A stretch of DNA of 64,000 nt, from contig OZ246983.1 in assembly GCA_965232595.1 (NCBI GenBank), positions 2,604,001 to 2,668,000 on the forward strand, given 5' to 3'. Made by a program: the position numbers and the translations under genes. This document shows, in pieces, positions 1 to 8,758 of the stretch; positions within the stretch are counted from its first letter, which is position 1, and each line of letters starts with the position of its first letter. The DNA is from SZUA-309 sp965232595. GTDB taxonomy: Bacteria > Pseudomonadota > Gammaproteobacteria > Pseudomonadales > Azotimanducaceae. The notes beneath the pieces were generated by a model. That model searched no databases and was not told where the DNA came from. It worked only from the letters and a program-made list of their open reading frames with translations.

Positions 1-425
1 TTGGGGTAGTTTGCCCTCCTGCGACAGAGCGCGTTGCCCTGGGTGAAGTAGATATAGCCGTCAATCCAGCCAACGATGGAGTACTGGCCCAGCTCATGCA
101 GAATCTCAATGCTGCGTTCACCGACGCACCATGGGACGACGGAGAAGTCGTGAGTGGCGACAAGTGCGCCGCTGTTGTCGAAGCCAGTGACTGTGGTTCG
201 AGCTTCGCTTCCGACCATATCTTCCGCCGGTGCTTCCAGCACGCTGTCCGCGACTCGAAACGCAGCATTGCTGGATCGCCACTCTAATGCGTCGGTAAAG
301 AGCAGACTCAGCTCGATCTTCTGTCCCACCTCGATAGAAACAGGGGCACCTTTTCGCGTCCGAAGCTCGGCCGGCTCACGTAACCAGCGAGCCAGCCACC
401 TGAGCGCTCGAATCATGCGTTTCAT
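1..425 (-). CDS. Unknown protein, last visible gene of the polysaccharide operon (3' end outside window)
   Basis: The frame stays open to the window edge, so only the first 141 residues are visible. The chosen ATG overlaps the stop of the heparinase-like gene in an ATGA arrangement. A second in-frame ATG lies three codons later. The N-terminus is basic and Trp/Arg-rich (MKRMIRALRWLARWLREP), with no clear signal peptide. A beta-rich stretch follows, with one Cys-Val-Gly near residue 104 and a Gly/Tyr/Ile-rich segment before the edge. I do not recognise the family. Position and translational coupling argue that it works with the upstream sulfotransferase and heparinase-like genes, but no function can be assigned from the sequence. 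Confidence 0.6.
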   Translation of the reverse strand, partial: MKRMIRALRWLARWLREPAELRTRKGAPVSIEVGQKIELSLLFTDALEWRSSNAAFRVADSVLEAPAEDMVGSEARTTVTGFDNSGALVATHDFSVVPWCVGERSIEILHELGQYSIVGWIDGYIYFTQGNALCRRRANYP

Positions 426-2803
426 CGCGAGATTTTCAGCCGCCAAGTCGGGCTATGAACGTGGAGTGCGTCTCCGGAATCCCTCAACGAAGGCGCATGT
501 TCGCAGGTCATCGAGAGGTCAATCACGCAAAGGAAGCGGTGCACCTCTGGTTCGGGGCTGAGGCTCACCTGAGTGATCGCTTCGCCACCTTCGAGTGGAC
601 GGACAAAGTGAGAGAACGGAGACAAATGGAAAAAGAACACGTGGTGACCGGTTGGCAGTACGTACCTGGCCGGGTCTCCATCTTCTGCAGCTGCTATCCC
701 GCCGGTTCCAGGCACCACATAGCTCAGGCCGATGGGGACGGTCTCCTGCGACTCCACCTCGGTGTATACCGCAACAGCCTTCATGTTGTCTTCGAGAGTG
801 AAGGAACGAAAGAATCTTGTTACCAGAGATCGACCCTCGTTCGGCATCAGGTTTACGCCTGCGACATGGAAGCTGTTACCGTCGTTTTGAACGCTCAGAT
901 CGGCTCCGTAGTCGCGATCCAGTGGTTGGCCATCCCGAAAACCACCATGGAACGGGAGTGCGGCGGGGTCTGCGGCCCCGATCGCCAGCGTTGAGTGGCG
1001 ATCAGCCCCGCGACCTGGTAGCTCTCCGAAGATGGTTTTTCCATCCTGCGCAAGCACGAAACTGCCTACGTCGTGATCCTTGTTGTGAGTCAAGTGGATT
1101 TTGGAGGCGAGTATCCACAGGGTTGTTTCCTGAGATCCTTGTCGACATCTGATTGCCGCAAGACCTCGTTCTGAAGCGATTAGCAGGCGGCGGCTGGGTA
1201 ACTCCTCCTCAGCCGCGTTCTCGCGTGGAAGGAGGCAGGTGGCGGCGAGCATCGGTTCGGATTTAACGACCTCTGCCTTGGCTTGGGAAGTGGCCAGAAA
1301 CGCTCCTTTGGGAGGAAGCAGCAGGAAATCGAGGTACGACGCGTCCGCACCGCTTAGCGAGCGCAGGAAATGCAGCACCGACTGCTTCCATGGCGACTCC
1401 GGAGAATCTCCCCAGTTGGCAAAAGGACCACTGGATAAGCGATCACCGCCCAGAGCAAAGAACGTTGGAACAGCATCGAGGCCCGCTAGTTTCTTTTGAC
1501 GATACGAAATCCAGTCCAGTCGCGAAGCGTTGAAATCCACCATTATGTAAACGATGGCTTCCTGCAGAGAAAACTGGGCATACTTGTAACCTTCTGGGTA
1601 CACGCCTTCGTTGAAGCTGGAGCTGAGCAGACTCCAGAACACCTGGGAAAGCTCCTTAAGCGAGCAGGAGATGCCACCTGTGCGGTCTGCTGATTCGAGC
1701 ATTATGAGGCCCACCAGAGCCGATGCGACAATGACGATGCCGTGATTCGTCGATCGCCTTGACCAGTGTTTCTCAGACGGGAAGTGGTTCTGGGTGAACT
1801 TTCCATCTGTTGGCAGCTGAAGCCAGCTCGCACCCATCTTGAGCGCTTGATCCGCCTGTTCTTGTCCTGGCGCAACGCCGGATGTTCGCGCAAGAACGCC
1901 AAAAGCCCCCAGCAGGAATCCGTTTGCCCAGTTGCCTCTCTCCCAAGGGCCCGCTGTAGGGGCATCGGCTGCGGAAGGGCGCCACGCGGAGAAGTGTGAC
2001 AGGCCAAGAAACAGAAGTGCCGCAGTCTGTCGGAGTTCTTCGGCTGCATCTGCGGGATCGGGCTGCAATTCCGGGTATCGTTCAAGCGCCTCCAGACTGA
2101 TGTGGATTAAAAGGCTCAGGTGCCACAATCTTCGAGCTCTTTCCTCCCACGCCCTCACGAACGTTGGCGACGACGGCATGAGCCTTTCGGCCTCTGCTTC
2201 ATGTGGTTCCGATCCTAGTGTCTGAGACCGCAGAAAATGGGCAGTACCCGACAGGACTGTTATGCGTAGGCTCAGCTGCTCGATTTCTTTAGAGAACAGG
2301 ATTCTGCTTGCTGAGTGGACGACGAGGAACGGCGAGGCTGCTCTCGGTGGTTTGATTACGCTTGCAGAGAGCAGTCCTCGAGGAAGACGAGAGGTCAGTA
2401 AGGTCTCTCCGCAGCTGATCGAGACTTCTCCTGATTTAGAGGAAGCCACCAGTTTTACTGGTTTCGAGGCAAGCTCGACCTCACCACCATCGAGAAGCAC
2501 GAAATCGACACGCTGCGTTCGATTTGCATTCGCTTCGCTCTGATAAAGCGACCCCCCTGTTACTCGTTCGCCGTAGACGTCGGGGAAAGATCTCGGCGGC
2601 GGAAACAGGAGCTCGCTGAGCGATTGGTTTTCACCGTTCAGCAACCTGCGGCACGTCTTCAGAGTGCGTCTGAGGTGATGCTGGATATGTGATCGCTGGA
2701 GGTCGTTGAGCTCGCCTGCGCTTATCGCGGGGAGAAAGCCTGGAGCATCTCCGGAGATTGCGCTGCGTTTCCTGCGCCAACGCGAAAACCAACGCTCCCT
2801 CAA
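422..2803 (-). CDS. Heparinase II/III-like polysaccharide lyase family protein
   Basis: This 793-residue protein has the two-part layout of heparinase II/III and alginate-lyase-like proteins. The N-terminal two-thirds is helical, and its central part carries WERGNWANG near residues 290-300 and a NHGIV motif near 354. The C-terminal beta domain carries HNKDHDVGSFVLAQDGK near 575-590, matching the conserved His/Asp-rich heparinase II/III signature. The start is a TTG that overlaps the upstream stop as TTGA, with AGGAAA just before it. No signal peptide is visible; the N-terminus is Arg/Trp-rich. Family members cleave uronate-containing polysaccharides by beta-elimination. Inside a biosynthetic operon it may trim or edit the polymer, which is inference. 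Substrate is unknown. Confidence 0.8.
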   Translation of the reverse strand: MRERWFSRWRRKRSAISGDAPGFLPAISAGELNDLQRSHIQHHLRRTLKTCRRLLNGENQSLSELLFPPPRSFPDVYGERVTGGSLYQSEANANRTQRVDFVLLDGGEVELASKPVKLVASSKSGEVSISCGETLLTSRLPRGLLSASVIKPPRAASPFLVVHSASRILFSKEIEQLSLRITVLSGTAHFLRSQTLGSEPHEAEAERLMPSSPTFVRAWEERARRLWHLSLLIHISLEALERYPELQPDPADAAEELRQTAALLFLGLSHFSAWRPSAADAPTAGPWERGNWANGFLLGAFGVLARTSGVAPGQEQADQALKMGASWLQLPTDGKFTQNHFPSEKHWSRRSTNHGIVIVASALVGLIMLESADRTGGISCSLKELSQVFWSLLSSSFNEGVYPEGYKYAQFSLQEAIVYIMVDFNASRLDWISYRQKKLAGLDAVPTFFALGGDRLSSGPFANWGDSPESPWKQSVLHFLRSLSGADASYLDFLLLPPKGAFLATSQAKAEVVKSEPMLAATCLLPRENAAEEELPSRRLLIASERGLAAIRCRQGSQETTLWILASKIHLTHNKDHDVGSFVLAQDGKTIFGELPGRGADRHSTLAIGAADPAALPFHGGFRDGQPLDRDYGADLSVQNDGNSFHVAGVNLMPNEGRSLVTRFFRSFTLEDNMKAVAVYTEVESQETVPIGLSYVVPGTGGIAAAEDGDPARYVLPTGHHVFFFHLSPFSHFVRPLEGGEAITQVSLSPEPEVHRFLCVIDLSMTCEHAPSLRDSGDALHVHSPTWRLKISR

Positions 2804-3735
2804 TTTCCTATGCCTTGATAACCCAGCTCGTCGATGAGCTTTTTGTAGCTATCGAGGTTCTCGATCTGTGCGATCTGGTCGACGCTGAACAGTTCCTGGT
2901 ACTTGTTGTCCATGATGATCAGCTGATCAGTGTTGAGATAGAAGTTTTTTCGGAACTCGCCAGAACCTTTTGCTCCCTTGTTCGCGCGGGCTTGCCTGAC
3001 CTTCCACACCGGCCCGAGATTTCCGGTGACCGGATGGTGTTCGAACTCGGTGTAGTTAACCTGGTTCGGTTCCATCTCCAAATCGAACGCTGCTAACAGG
3101 CTCGAAGTCATCTGTTCGGTTCCAGCTACGATATCCTCGTAGGCAACGCTGAAGGTCGCAACGACGTTTGACGCGGAGTACGCCTCCGCGATCAGAGCTT
3201 CTCGCTGTTCGTAATGCTGTTGGAAGCTACGTAACCTATTGTCGATGAAGGTTAATGCCTGACTGAACTCGCTGCTGAGGTGGTTGCGTATGTCTTCGAT
3301 AGTGCTTAGACGAACCTGCTTGGCGAAATAGCGATTGTGAAGATCAGACGCCGCGCTACGTATGGGATGTTTCTTTAGAAGCACTAAAGCAAGCGGTTTA
3401 TCAGTCTCTATCAGTGCTCGAGAGAAGAACGAAAGCTGTTTGCTTGCATCGCAAATATAGGGTCGACTGGTTACAGAGGAGATCTGGTCATACCACTCGT
3501 CGATACGATCGAAGGAGGCGTAGATCCGTTCGAGCGCTTGCGGGGTAAGCGCAGGACACTCGTCCTTGTGAATGGAGCAGGTGCCCCGTCGCTCCGCGTT
3601 GAGGTGATGCAGATCGGCGCCGTTGTAAACGCGGGAATGAGAGCCCAACAGGAAGCTCAGTATGGTTGATCCGCTGTACGGCATGCCAACGACAGCGTAG
3701 ACGCCGCGTGCGCTTGTTGTAGGTTCGTCAATCAT
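2800..3735 (-). CDS. Sulfotransferase family protein (Sulfotransfer_3-like)
   Basis: A 311-residue PAPS-dependent sulfotransferase candidate. A 5'-phosphosulfate-binding loop (GMPYSGSTILSFLLG) lies at residues 17-31. A 3'-phosphate-binding segment (LLKKHPIRSAASDLHNRY) lies around 118-135. A Cys pair (CSIHKDEC) follows the first loop, as in other bacterial members of this group. The ATG at 3735 overlaps the upstream stop as ATGA, so I prefer it to an in-frame start seven codons upstream. The gene sits between a second sulfotransferase and a heparinase-like gene, each joined by 4-base overlaps. It probably sulfates the sugar polymer made by this operon; the acceptor position cannot be told. Confidence 0.8.
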   Translation of the reverse strand: MIDEPTTSARGVYAVVGMPYSGSTILSFLLGSHSRVYNGADLHHLNAERRGTCSIHKDECPALTPQALERIYASFDRIDEWYDQISSVTSRPYICDASKQLSFFSRALIETDKPLALVLLKKHPIRSAASDLHNRYFAKQVRLSTIEDIRNHLSSEFSQALTFIDNRLRSFQQHYEQREALIAEAYSASNVVATFSVAYEDIVAGTEQMTSSLLAAFDLEMEPNQVNYTEFEHHPVTGNLGPVWKVRQARANKGAKGSGEFRKNFYLNTDQLIIMDNKYQELFSVDQIAQIENLDSYKKLIDELGYQGIGN

Positions 3736-4829
3736 GATTCCTGGTTTTCCACCCATCGTTGTGCAGGAAGAGATCTGAGCTTGGTAGGCCTGAACCCGTT
3801 TCTCACGAGGCCGCGAGCAGAGTCAAATGCAGATTTGTTCCCAAGCATCATGCCGAGTTCGTACCAGTAGAATGCCCGCTCAATGTCTGGCTTCATCCAG
3901 CTCGTCCCGGACTCATGGCTTCTCCCTGCGCGCAGGATGTCGTCGACCCTGCCATCGTCGGCACGAAGCTCAATCAGCTCGAGTTCCTCTGGAGTTTCTG
4001 CAAGGTCACCGCGATTGGAAGCTGACTCCATCTGCTGTCGGCGGCTCTCGAAGTTGCGTCGTACGTGTTCGGAAGATTGCTGAGGATCAATGCTGGGGAT
4101 AGCCGGAAGACTCCAATCCTCGTCGTAGCCCATTCGTTCCATTACAGGTCCCAACTTCGGCTTTAGATGCTCGATGTCTTCACTGGTTAACCACTGTCGC
4201 CACTCACCGCTATCTTTGCTGCGCTCTATGTGTTTAAGCCATGCGGTCTGGCTTGGATTCTGCGAGATGAGTTCGAATCCCAGATACGATTGAAGAGCAG
4301 CGAACTTCTCGGCAACGAAATCCTCGTAGTAGCAGATATGGAATCCGTGAGCTTCAATGCACTCGAGCTGGTACTCGAGCTCGTTGAGCACTGTTTCAAT
4401 GTTAAGACTGCCGAGTTGAATCTCATCGAGTCGATCGTTGAGCTCGAGAAAAGGTAGTGCGGATGGATTACGCTCTTTCTCCTCCAGCAGCTTGATGAAC
4501 TCCTCGATGTGGTCGGCCGCATGTTTTGGCCGCGAAAGCCCTTTGAACAGGAACGCGCTGATCAGTCGGTCCCGTGGATCTCTGACGATCATGATCTTCT
4601 TGTCGAACACAGACAAAGCATCTTCTGCAAAGTAACGCGGCTTCAGCATGGCTTTGGACAGAAGCCAGAGTTCTGGTCGCGCGCGCTTGGAGAATGCGTG
4701 CCAGGGCTTCGGCCCACGGGGTTCGAACACGTTCACGCAATCCTGACCCAACGCTTCAATTGAAAGTCGTAAGGTCCGAAAGAGTCCAGTTGTGCCTGTC
4801 TTGGGTAGTCCGAATATGATTATGTTCAC
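3732..4829 (-). CDS. Sulfotransferase domain protein with Sel1-like tail
   Basis: This 365-residue protein begins directly with the 5'-phosphosulfate loop (GLPKTGTTGLFRTLR, residues 7-21). It has a 3'-phosphate motif (MIVRDPRDRLISAFLF) near residues 80-95, both typical of the classical sulfotransferase fold. After roughly residue 215 there is an acidic, Gln/Glu-rich linker, then an AFYWYELGMMLGNKSAF-type helical pair resembling a single Sel1 repeat. It belongs to a different subgroup from the next gene, so two distinct sulfation steps are plausible. It lies 7 bases after the coiled-coil gene and overlaps the next start by 4 bases. Confidence 0.8.
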   Translation of the reverse strand: MNIIIFGLPKTGTTGLFRTLRLSIEALGQDCVNVFEPRGPKPWHAFSKRARPELWLLSKAMLKPRYFAEDALSVFDKKIMIVRDPRDRLISAFLFKGLSRPKHAADHIEEFIKLLEEKERNPSALPFLELNDRLDEIQLGSLNIETVLNELEYQLECIEAHGFHICYYEDFVAEKFAALQSYLGFELISQNPSQTAWLKHIERSKDSGEWRQWLTSEDIEHLKPKLGPVMERMGYDEDWSLPAIPSIDPQQSSEHVRRNFESRRQQMESASNRGDLAETPEELELIELRADDGRVDDILRAGRSHESGTSWMKPDIERAFYWYELGMMLGNKSAFDSARGLVRNGFRPTKLRSLPAQRWVENQES

Positions 4830-4836
4830 TAAGTTC

Positions 4837-5553
4837 TCACTCTCGGGCTCGACCGGAGGAGTTGCCCATTCCGAGCACCCTCCGGAAACGGTTTCTGATC
4901 GAGGCTTGCTCTAGTTTGCGTTTTAACGACGCGATCTCTGCCTCAGCCGCCAACGATCGATTCTGCTCGTTCTGCAGTTGACGAAGCATCCCGGATAGGT
5001 CTTCAGTGAGGCTTGCCAATCGTCCTTCCAGATTGCGTGCCTCTAACTTCGTTGCTTCCAGCTGTTCCTGTGCGACGGAGGCACTGAAATCGCGATGTCC
5101 AATCTCCAGATCCAGCCTTTCGATATGCTGCTGCAGTTTCTTGTTTTCGGCCTCCAGGTTTTCAAGCGACCGTCGGTCTCTGGCTGCGGATACTTCGGAC
5201 AGGTCGCAGACCAGTTCGAGCAGTTTGATTCTGTTTCGATCGGAGCGGCTGTAGGCAGTTTCGTCTGATCGGGGAACTCGTGCGACGAACAGTCCGGCTT
5301 GGGTATGCTCCGCATCCAGTAAGACTGAGGCTTCCAACGCCAGCGGCGTCTGATCCAGAGTCGCTGTGAGCTCGTGACGCTGCGCGATGAGGTCTACGGG
5401 TATCACGATACGAGCGCAGTCTTCGATATGCATCAACTCCTGCAGCGCCTCTTCGAAGTCTTCGAGGCCGTGAACGTGGATCGTCGGTATCGAAAGGGCG
5501 GGATCCCGATCGAATTGCAGAAGGCAGAATTCTTCTGGGGTCACCCGCGTCAC
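4837..5553 (-). CDS. Coiled-coil protein of unknown function in polysaccharide operon
   Basis: This 238-residue protein starts with GTG, overlapping the methyltransferase stop as GTGA. Residues 1-110 look globular with alternating beta and helical stretches. Residues 115-220 form a long Glu/Gln/Lys/Leu-rich coiled coil with clear heptads (LENLEAENKKLQQHIERLD). A basic tail ends in RNRFRRVLGMGNSSGRARE. There is no transmembrane segment. Coiled-coil proteins in bacterial glycan operons can act as chain-length rulers or scaffolds, for example next to methyltransferases in O-antigen loci. That role is only a suggestion here, and no family is recognised. Confidence 0.65.
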   Translation of the reverse strand: MTRVTPEEFCLLQFDRDPALSIPTIHVHGLEDFEEALQELMHIEDCARIVIPVDLIAQRHELTATLDQTPLALEASVLLDAEHTQAGLFVARVPRSDETAYSRSDRNRIKLLELVCDLSEVSAARDRRSLENLEAENKKLQQHIERLDLEIGHRDFSASVAQEQLEATKLEARNLEGRLASLTEDLSGMLRQLQNEQNRSLAAEAEIASLKRKLEQASIRNRFRRVLGMGNSSGRARE

Positions 5554-6179
5554 TCCCTTCGAAACGTGATCAGTGCGTTAGGGTTGCCGGCGAACCGGTA
5601 CGGCCTCGTCTCTTTCAGCTCGTATCCAGCCGGCGTCAAAACTGCCAGGTACTCGTCGATAGGGCGATGGACAATGTAGGTGCCCATCTGGTGCCTGGCC
5701 CGATCCGGTACGTCCGTTACGACGAGAAGCCCGCCAAATCGAACGTTTCGGGCGGTACCCAGCAAAGCCTGACGCCAATCGCCGTCATCGAGCACGTGAA
5801 AGAGTACGTCCATAGATATTGCTACATCGAATCCCCTGATGTCCCAGAACTCCGAGAGTGGCGCGCGAAAGAAACTGCCAGCCCTGTGCCTCTCGCAGAT
5901 CTCGATTGCTGTTTCTGAGCTATCGATGCCCACAACTCGATGCCCGAGACGAGAAAGTTCGTTGGTGAGCCATCCTTTGCCACAGCCGGCATCCAGCACG
6001 CGTAAGTTATCGCTTGCCAGGTAACAGTCCAGGATCGAAACGAGTTCTCCCAGCCGATGTAAATAGAAAGCCTGATTGCTGCGGACCGAAAGACCCCTAT
6101 CACCTCCTGAGCGCCATTCATCTACAGTCCGGTGCCTGTTGTCCCAGAATCCGATTGGGTCTGATTCGGTTGTAGACAT
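5550..6179 (-). CDS. Class I SAM-dependent methyltransferase
   Basis: A 209-residue Rossmann methyltransferase. Motif I is VLDAGCGKGWLTNEL, followed by the acidic end of strand 2 (VVGIDSSE). A motif-IV-like DVAISMDVLFHVLDDG follows, then GGLLVVTDVPD. The frame is open to a TTG at 6233, which would overlap wecC by 32 bases. I prefer the ATG at 6179, which follows the wecC stop by 22 bases and begins MSTTESDPIGFWDNRH. It overlaps the coiled-coil gene as GTGA. It probably methylates a sugar or chain end of the operon's polysaccharide; the acceptor is not deducible. Confidence 0.78.
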   Translation of the reverse strand: MSTTESDPIGFWDNRHRTVDEWRSGGDRGLSVRSNQAFYLHRLGELVSILDCYLASDNLRVLDAGCGKGWLTNELSRLGHRVVGIDSSETAIEICERHRAGSFFRAPLSEFWDIRGFDVAISMDVLFHVLDDGDWRQALLGTARNVRFGGLLVVTDVPDRARHQMGTYIVHRPIDEYLAVLTPAGYELKETRPYRFAGNPNALITFRRE

Positions 6180-6201
6180 GGCCTTGATCTCTGCTGGCTG
6201 G

Positions 6202-7446
6202 TCAGCTTCGGGACAGCACGCCGCAGAAGTCAAGTGGGCTCAACGCGGCCACTTCAGGGTTATCGCTGAACTGATCATGTGCAACCAGGAGGGCAAGGAC
6301 TGCGTTCTCTGACTCGGCTGCCAAATCCGCAATGGATACCTGGCGGCAACCGTGTTTGCTGAACGACTTGGATTCCTGATCGATGTTCGGTTCGATGATG
6401 GCTACTTCCAGCCCGGAGTGCGCCAGTTTGGTAGCGACTTCAAGAGCTGGGCTTTCGCGCAGGTCATCGATATTTGGCTTGAAACTTGCCCCAAGACACA
6501 AAACCTTGTTGATGGTTCTTTCGGCTGCGATCTCACGTATCCGCGAAACGACAAAGTCCGGTTTGTAGTCGTTCACTTCCCGAGCCGTCCTGATAAGCCG
6601 GCTGTCGTCAGGATTCTGGGCAACGATGAACCACGGATCTACTGCAATGCAGTGGCCACCGACACCGGGCCCGGGTTGAAGGATGTTAACTCGAGGGTGT
6701 CTGTTGGCAAGGCGTATCAGGTTCCAGACATCGATGTCCATCTGCTCACACAAAATCGACAACTCGTTCGCGAAAGCGATGTTTACATCCCGGAAGCTGT
6801 TTTCCGTGAGCTTGCACATTTCCGCCGTTCTGACGTCGGTGACCAGGCATTCGGCCTCTACGAAGTGACGGTACAGATCTACGGCGACTTCAGAGCAACG
6901 CGGGGTCATACCTCCAACGATCCGATCGTTTTGAACCAGTTCTCGGAGCACGTGACCAGGTAACACCCGCTCGGGGCAGTGTGCGATTCTGATGTCCGAG
7001 AGCTCACCTGCATCCTGAGGGAAGGAAAGATCCGGACGCGCTTCTGCCAACCATCTGGCCATCTGCTCAGTAGTTCCAACTGGCGAAGTCGACTCGAGAA
7101 TCACGAGGTCACCGTGCTTGAGCACGGGGGCGACGGAGCGGGCGGCATCCTGGATGTACTGCAGGTTCGGTTGGTGCGCTTCACCGAAGGGCGTTGGCAC
7201 GGCAATCAGGAACGCATCTGCGGGCTCAGGGTGCTGGCTGGCACGCAGAAAACCCTGATTAACTGCGGCGTTGACCACCATGTCGAGGTCGGGCTCGACG
7301 ATGTGTATCTCGCCGCGGTTGATTGTGTCTACGACCGTTTGCTGGACGTCGACCCCCAGGACCTCAAGCTTTCGGGAGGCTAACACAGCGGCCGTTGGCA
7401 AACCGATGTAGCCCAAACCGATAACTGATACTCGCTGAAACGGCAT
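6202..7446 (-). CDS. wecC: UDP-N-acetyl-D-mannosamine dehydrogenase
   Basis: A 414-residue member of the UDP-glucose/GDP-mannose dehydrogenase family. It oxidises UDP-ManNAc to UDP-ManNAcA with two NAD+. The N-terminal nucleotide-binding motif is VIGLGYIGLPTA (residues 8-19). A central LTENSFRDVNIAFANEL helix follows. The catalytic Cys lies in GPGVGGHCIAVDPWF near residue 266. The C-terminal UDP-binding domain carries GASFKPNIDDLRESPA. The WecC-type GGHCIAVDPWF signature and the neighbour wecB favour ManNAc over glucose as substrate. Its ATG overlaps the wecB stop by one base (TAATG). Confidence 0.92.
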   Translation of the reverse strand: MPFQRVSVIGLGYIGLPTAAVLASRKLEVLGVDVQQTVVDTINRGEIHIVEPDLDMVVNAAVNQGFLRASQHPEPADAFLIAVPTPFGEAHQPNLQYIQDAARSVAPVLKHGDLVILESTSPVGTTEQMARWLAEARPDLSFPQDAGELSDIRIAHCPERVLPGHVLRELVQNDRIVGGMTPRCSEVAVDLYRHFVEAECLVTDVRTAEMCKLTENSFRDVNIAFANELSILCEQMDIDVWNLIRLANRHPRVNILQPGPGVGGHCIAVDPWFIVAQNPDDSRLIRTAREVNDYKPDFVVSRIREIAAERTINKVLCLGASFKPNIDDLRESPALEVATKLAHSGLEVAIIEPNIDQESKSFSKHGCRQVSIADLAAESENAVLALLVAHDQFSDNPEVAALSPLDFCGVLSRS

Positions 7447-8591
7447 TAGCAGTTATCCCTTCCAAGAGAAGCGCGTAGTTCCAGTAGACGACCAGCGATT
7501 CGCGGGCTGGCTTGTCCATCTCCATACGGATTGTGCGCAAAGCTCATCGCAGCGTACTCGTTCGCGTCGTTGAAGAGTGTTTCCAGGTTGCTGACGATGG
7601 CATCAATCGATGTCCCAACCAGCTTGACCGTACCTGCCGTAACCGCCTCGGGGCGCTCGGTTGTGTCTCGCATCACCAGAACCGGCTTGCCCAGTGAAGG
7701 TGCTTCTTCCTGAATCCCGCCGGAGTCAGTCAGAACGACGTGGGAACGGTTCATCAGGTAAACGAACGGCAGGTAATCCTGGGGTTCGATCAGGTGGATA
7801 TTGCTGACGCTCTTCAGCTCGCTGTTGACCGGGTTCTGCACGTTGGGATTCAGATGTACCGGGTACACGATATCCACTGATGGGTGGCGCTCTGCGAATG
7901 TCCTCAGCGCCTGGCAGATTCTTCGGAAACCATCACCAAAGCTCTCGCGACGGTGACCTGTAACCAGCAGCAGCCGCGCATCCTGTCTCAGCTGAGAGAA
8001 GCGCGCGCACAGATCCGTTTCGAGCTCGGGATTCGTCTTGATCCGCTCCACAACCTGCAGGAGCGCGTCGATAACCGTGTTTCCGGTAACCAGGATGTCT
8101 TGATCCGCCACGCCTTCAGCCAGCAGGTTCTCCTTCGCTCTTTCGGTCGGTGGGAAGTGAAGTGACGAGAGCACCCCGGCCAGCCTGCGATTGGCTTCCT
8201 CTGGCCATGGGGATAGGAGATTTCCCGTTCTCAATCCGGCCTCCACGTGAGCGACAGGGATCTGCTGGTAGTAGCATGCCAAGGCCGTGGCCATGGTCGT
8301 TGAGGTGTCTCCGTGAATGAGCACAACGTCTGGTTTTTCCAGCTGCAGCACGTCGCGCATTCCAAGGAGGATGCGTGTGGTCAGCTCGGTAAGGTCCTGG
8401 TCAGGCTGCATAACCGCTAGATCGTGGTCAGGCGTGATAGCAAACAGCTGCAGAACCTGGTCGAGCATTTCCCTGTGCTGCCCAGTCACGCAGACCCGAC
8501 CATCGATTTGAGGGTTTTGAGCAATTGCGTTTACGACAGGCGCCATCTTTATGGCCTCCGGTCGTGTGCCGAACACGCAGAGGGTTTTCAA
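7446..8591 (-). CDS. wecB: UDP-N-acetylglucosamine 2-epimerase (non-hydrolysing)
   Basis: WecB interconverts UDP-GlcNAc and UDP-ManNAc and supplies the substrate of the overlapping wecC. The family opening VFGTRPEAIKMAPVV is present, as are HVEAGLRTGN, TGHRRESFGDG and TDSGGIQEEAPSLGKPVLVMRD. The last three form the UDP-binding and catalytic region. Length (about 381 residues) is normal. No ATG is available. TTG at 8591 aligns with the usual start (LKTLCVFGTRP), and a TTG seven codons upstream at 8612 is also possible. Neither has a strong ribosome binding site, so low translation initiation is possible. This is the first gene of the minus-strand polysaccharide operon. Confidence 0.92.
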   Translation of the reverse strand: MKTLCVFGTRPEAIKMAPVVNAIAQNPQIDGRVCVTGQHREMLDQVLQLFAITPDHDLAVMQPDQDLTELTTRILLGMRDVLQLEKPDVVLIHGDTSTTMATALACYYQQIPVAHVEAGLRTGNLLSPWPEEANRRLAGVLSSLHFPPTERAKENLLAEGVADQDILVTGNTVIDALLQVVERIKTNPELETDLCARFSQLRQDARLLLVTGHRRESFGDGFRRICQALRTFAERHPSVDIVYPVHLNPNVQNPVNSELKSVSNIHLIEPQDYLPFVYLMNRSHVVLTDSGGIQEEAPSLGKPVLVMRDTTERPEAVTAGTVKLVGTSIDAIVSNLETLFNDANEYAAMSFAHNPYGDGQASPRIAGRLLELRASLGRDNC

Positions 8592-8701
8592 TCTAGCGGG
8601 GGGCGCGGTCAAGAGTCTGGTAGCACGGTAAGAAAAACGCAGTCTACAGCAGGGGTGTGGATTTGACGATCAGAATTGCCGGGGCAAACCCGTCGATGTC
8701 A

Positions 8702-8728
8702 TTTCACGTGGTGCCTTCATGCTATAAA
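8702..8728 (+). promoter_or_regulatory. Possible promoter of the OmpA-family lipoprotein gene
   Basis: TATAAA at 8723-8728 is a good -10 box and lies 30 bases upstream of the ATG. The -35 partner is weak: TTTCAC at 8702-8707 with only a 15-base spacer. The 167-base gap between wecB and this gene must also hold the minus-strand promoter of the polysaccharide operon, which I cannot pick out. Confidence 0.35.
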
Positions 8729-8758
8729 TTGCCTACGACCCGGAAGTAGAGACGGCTA

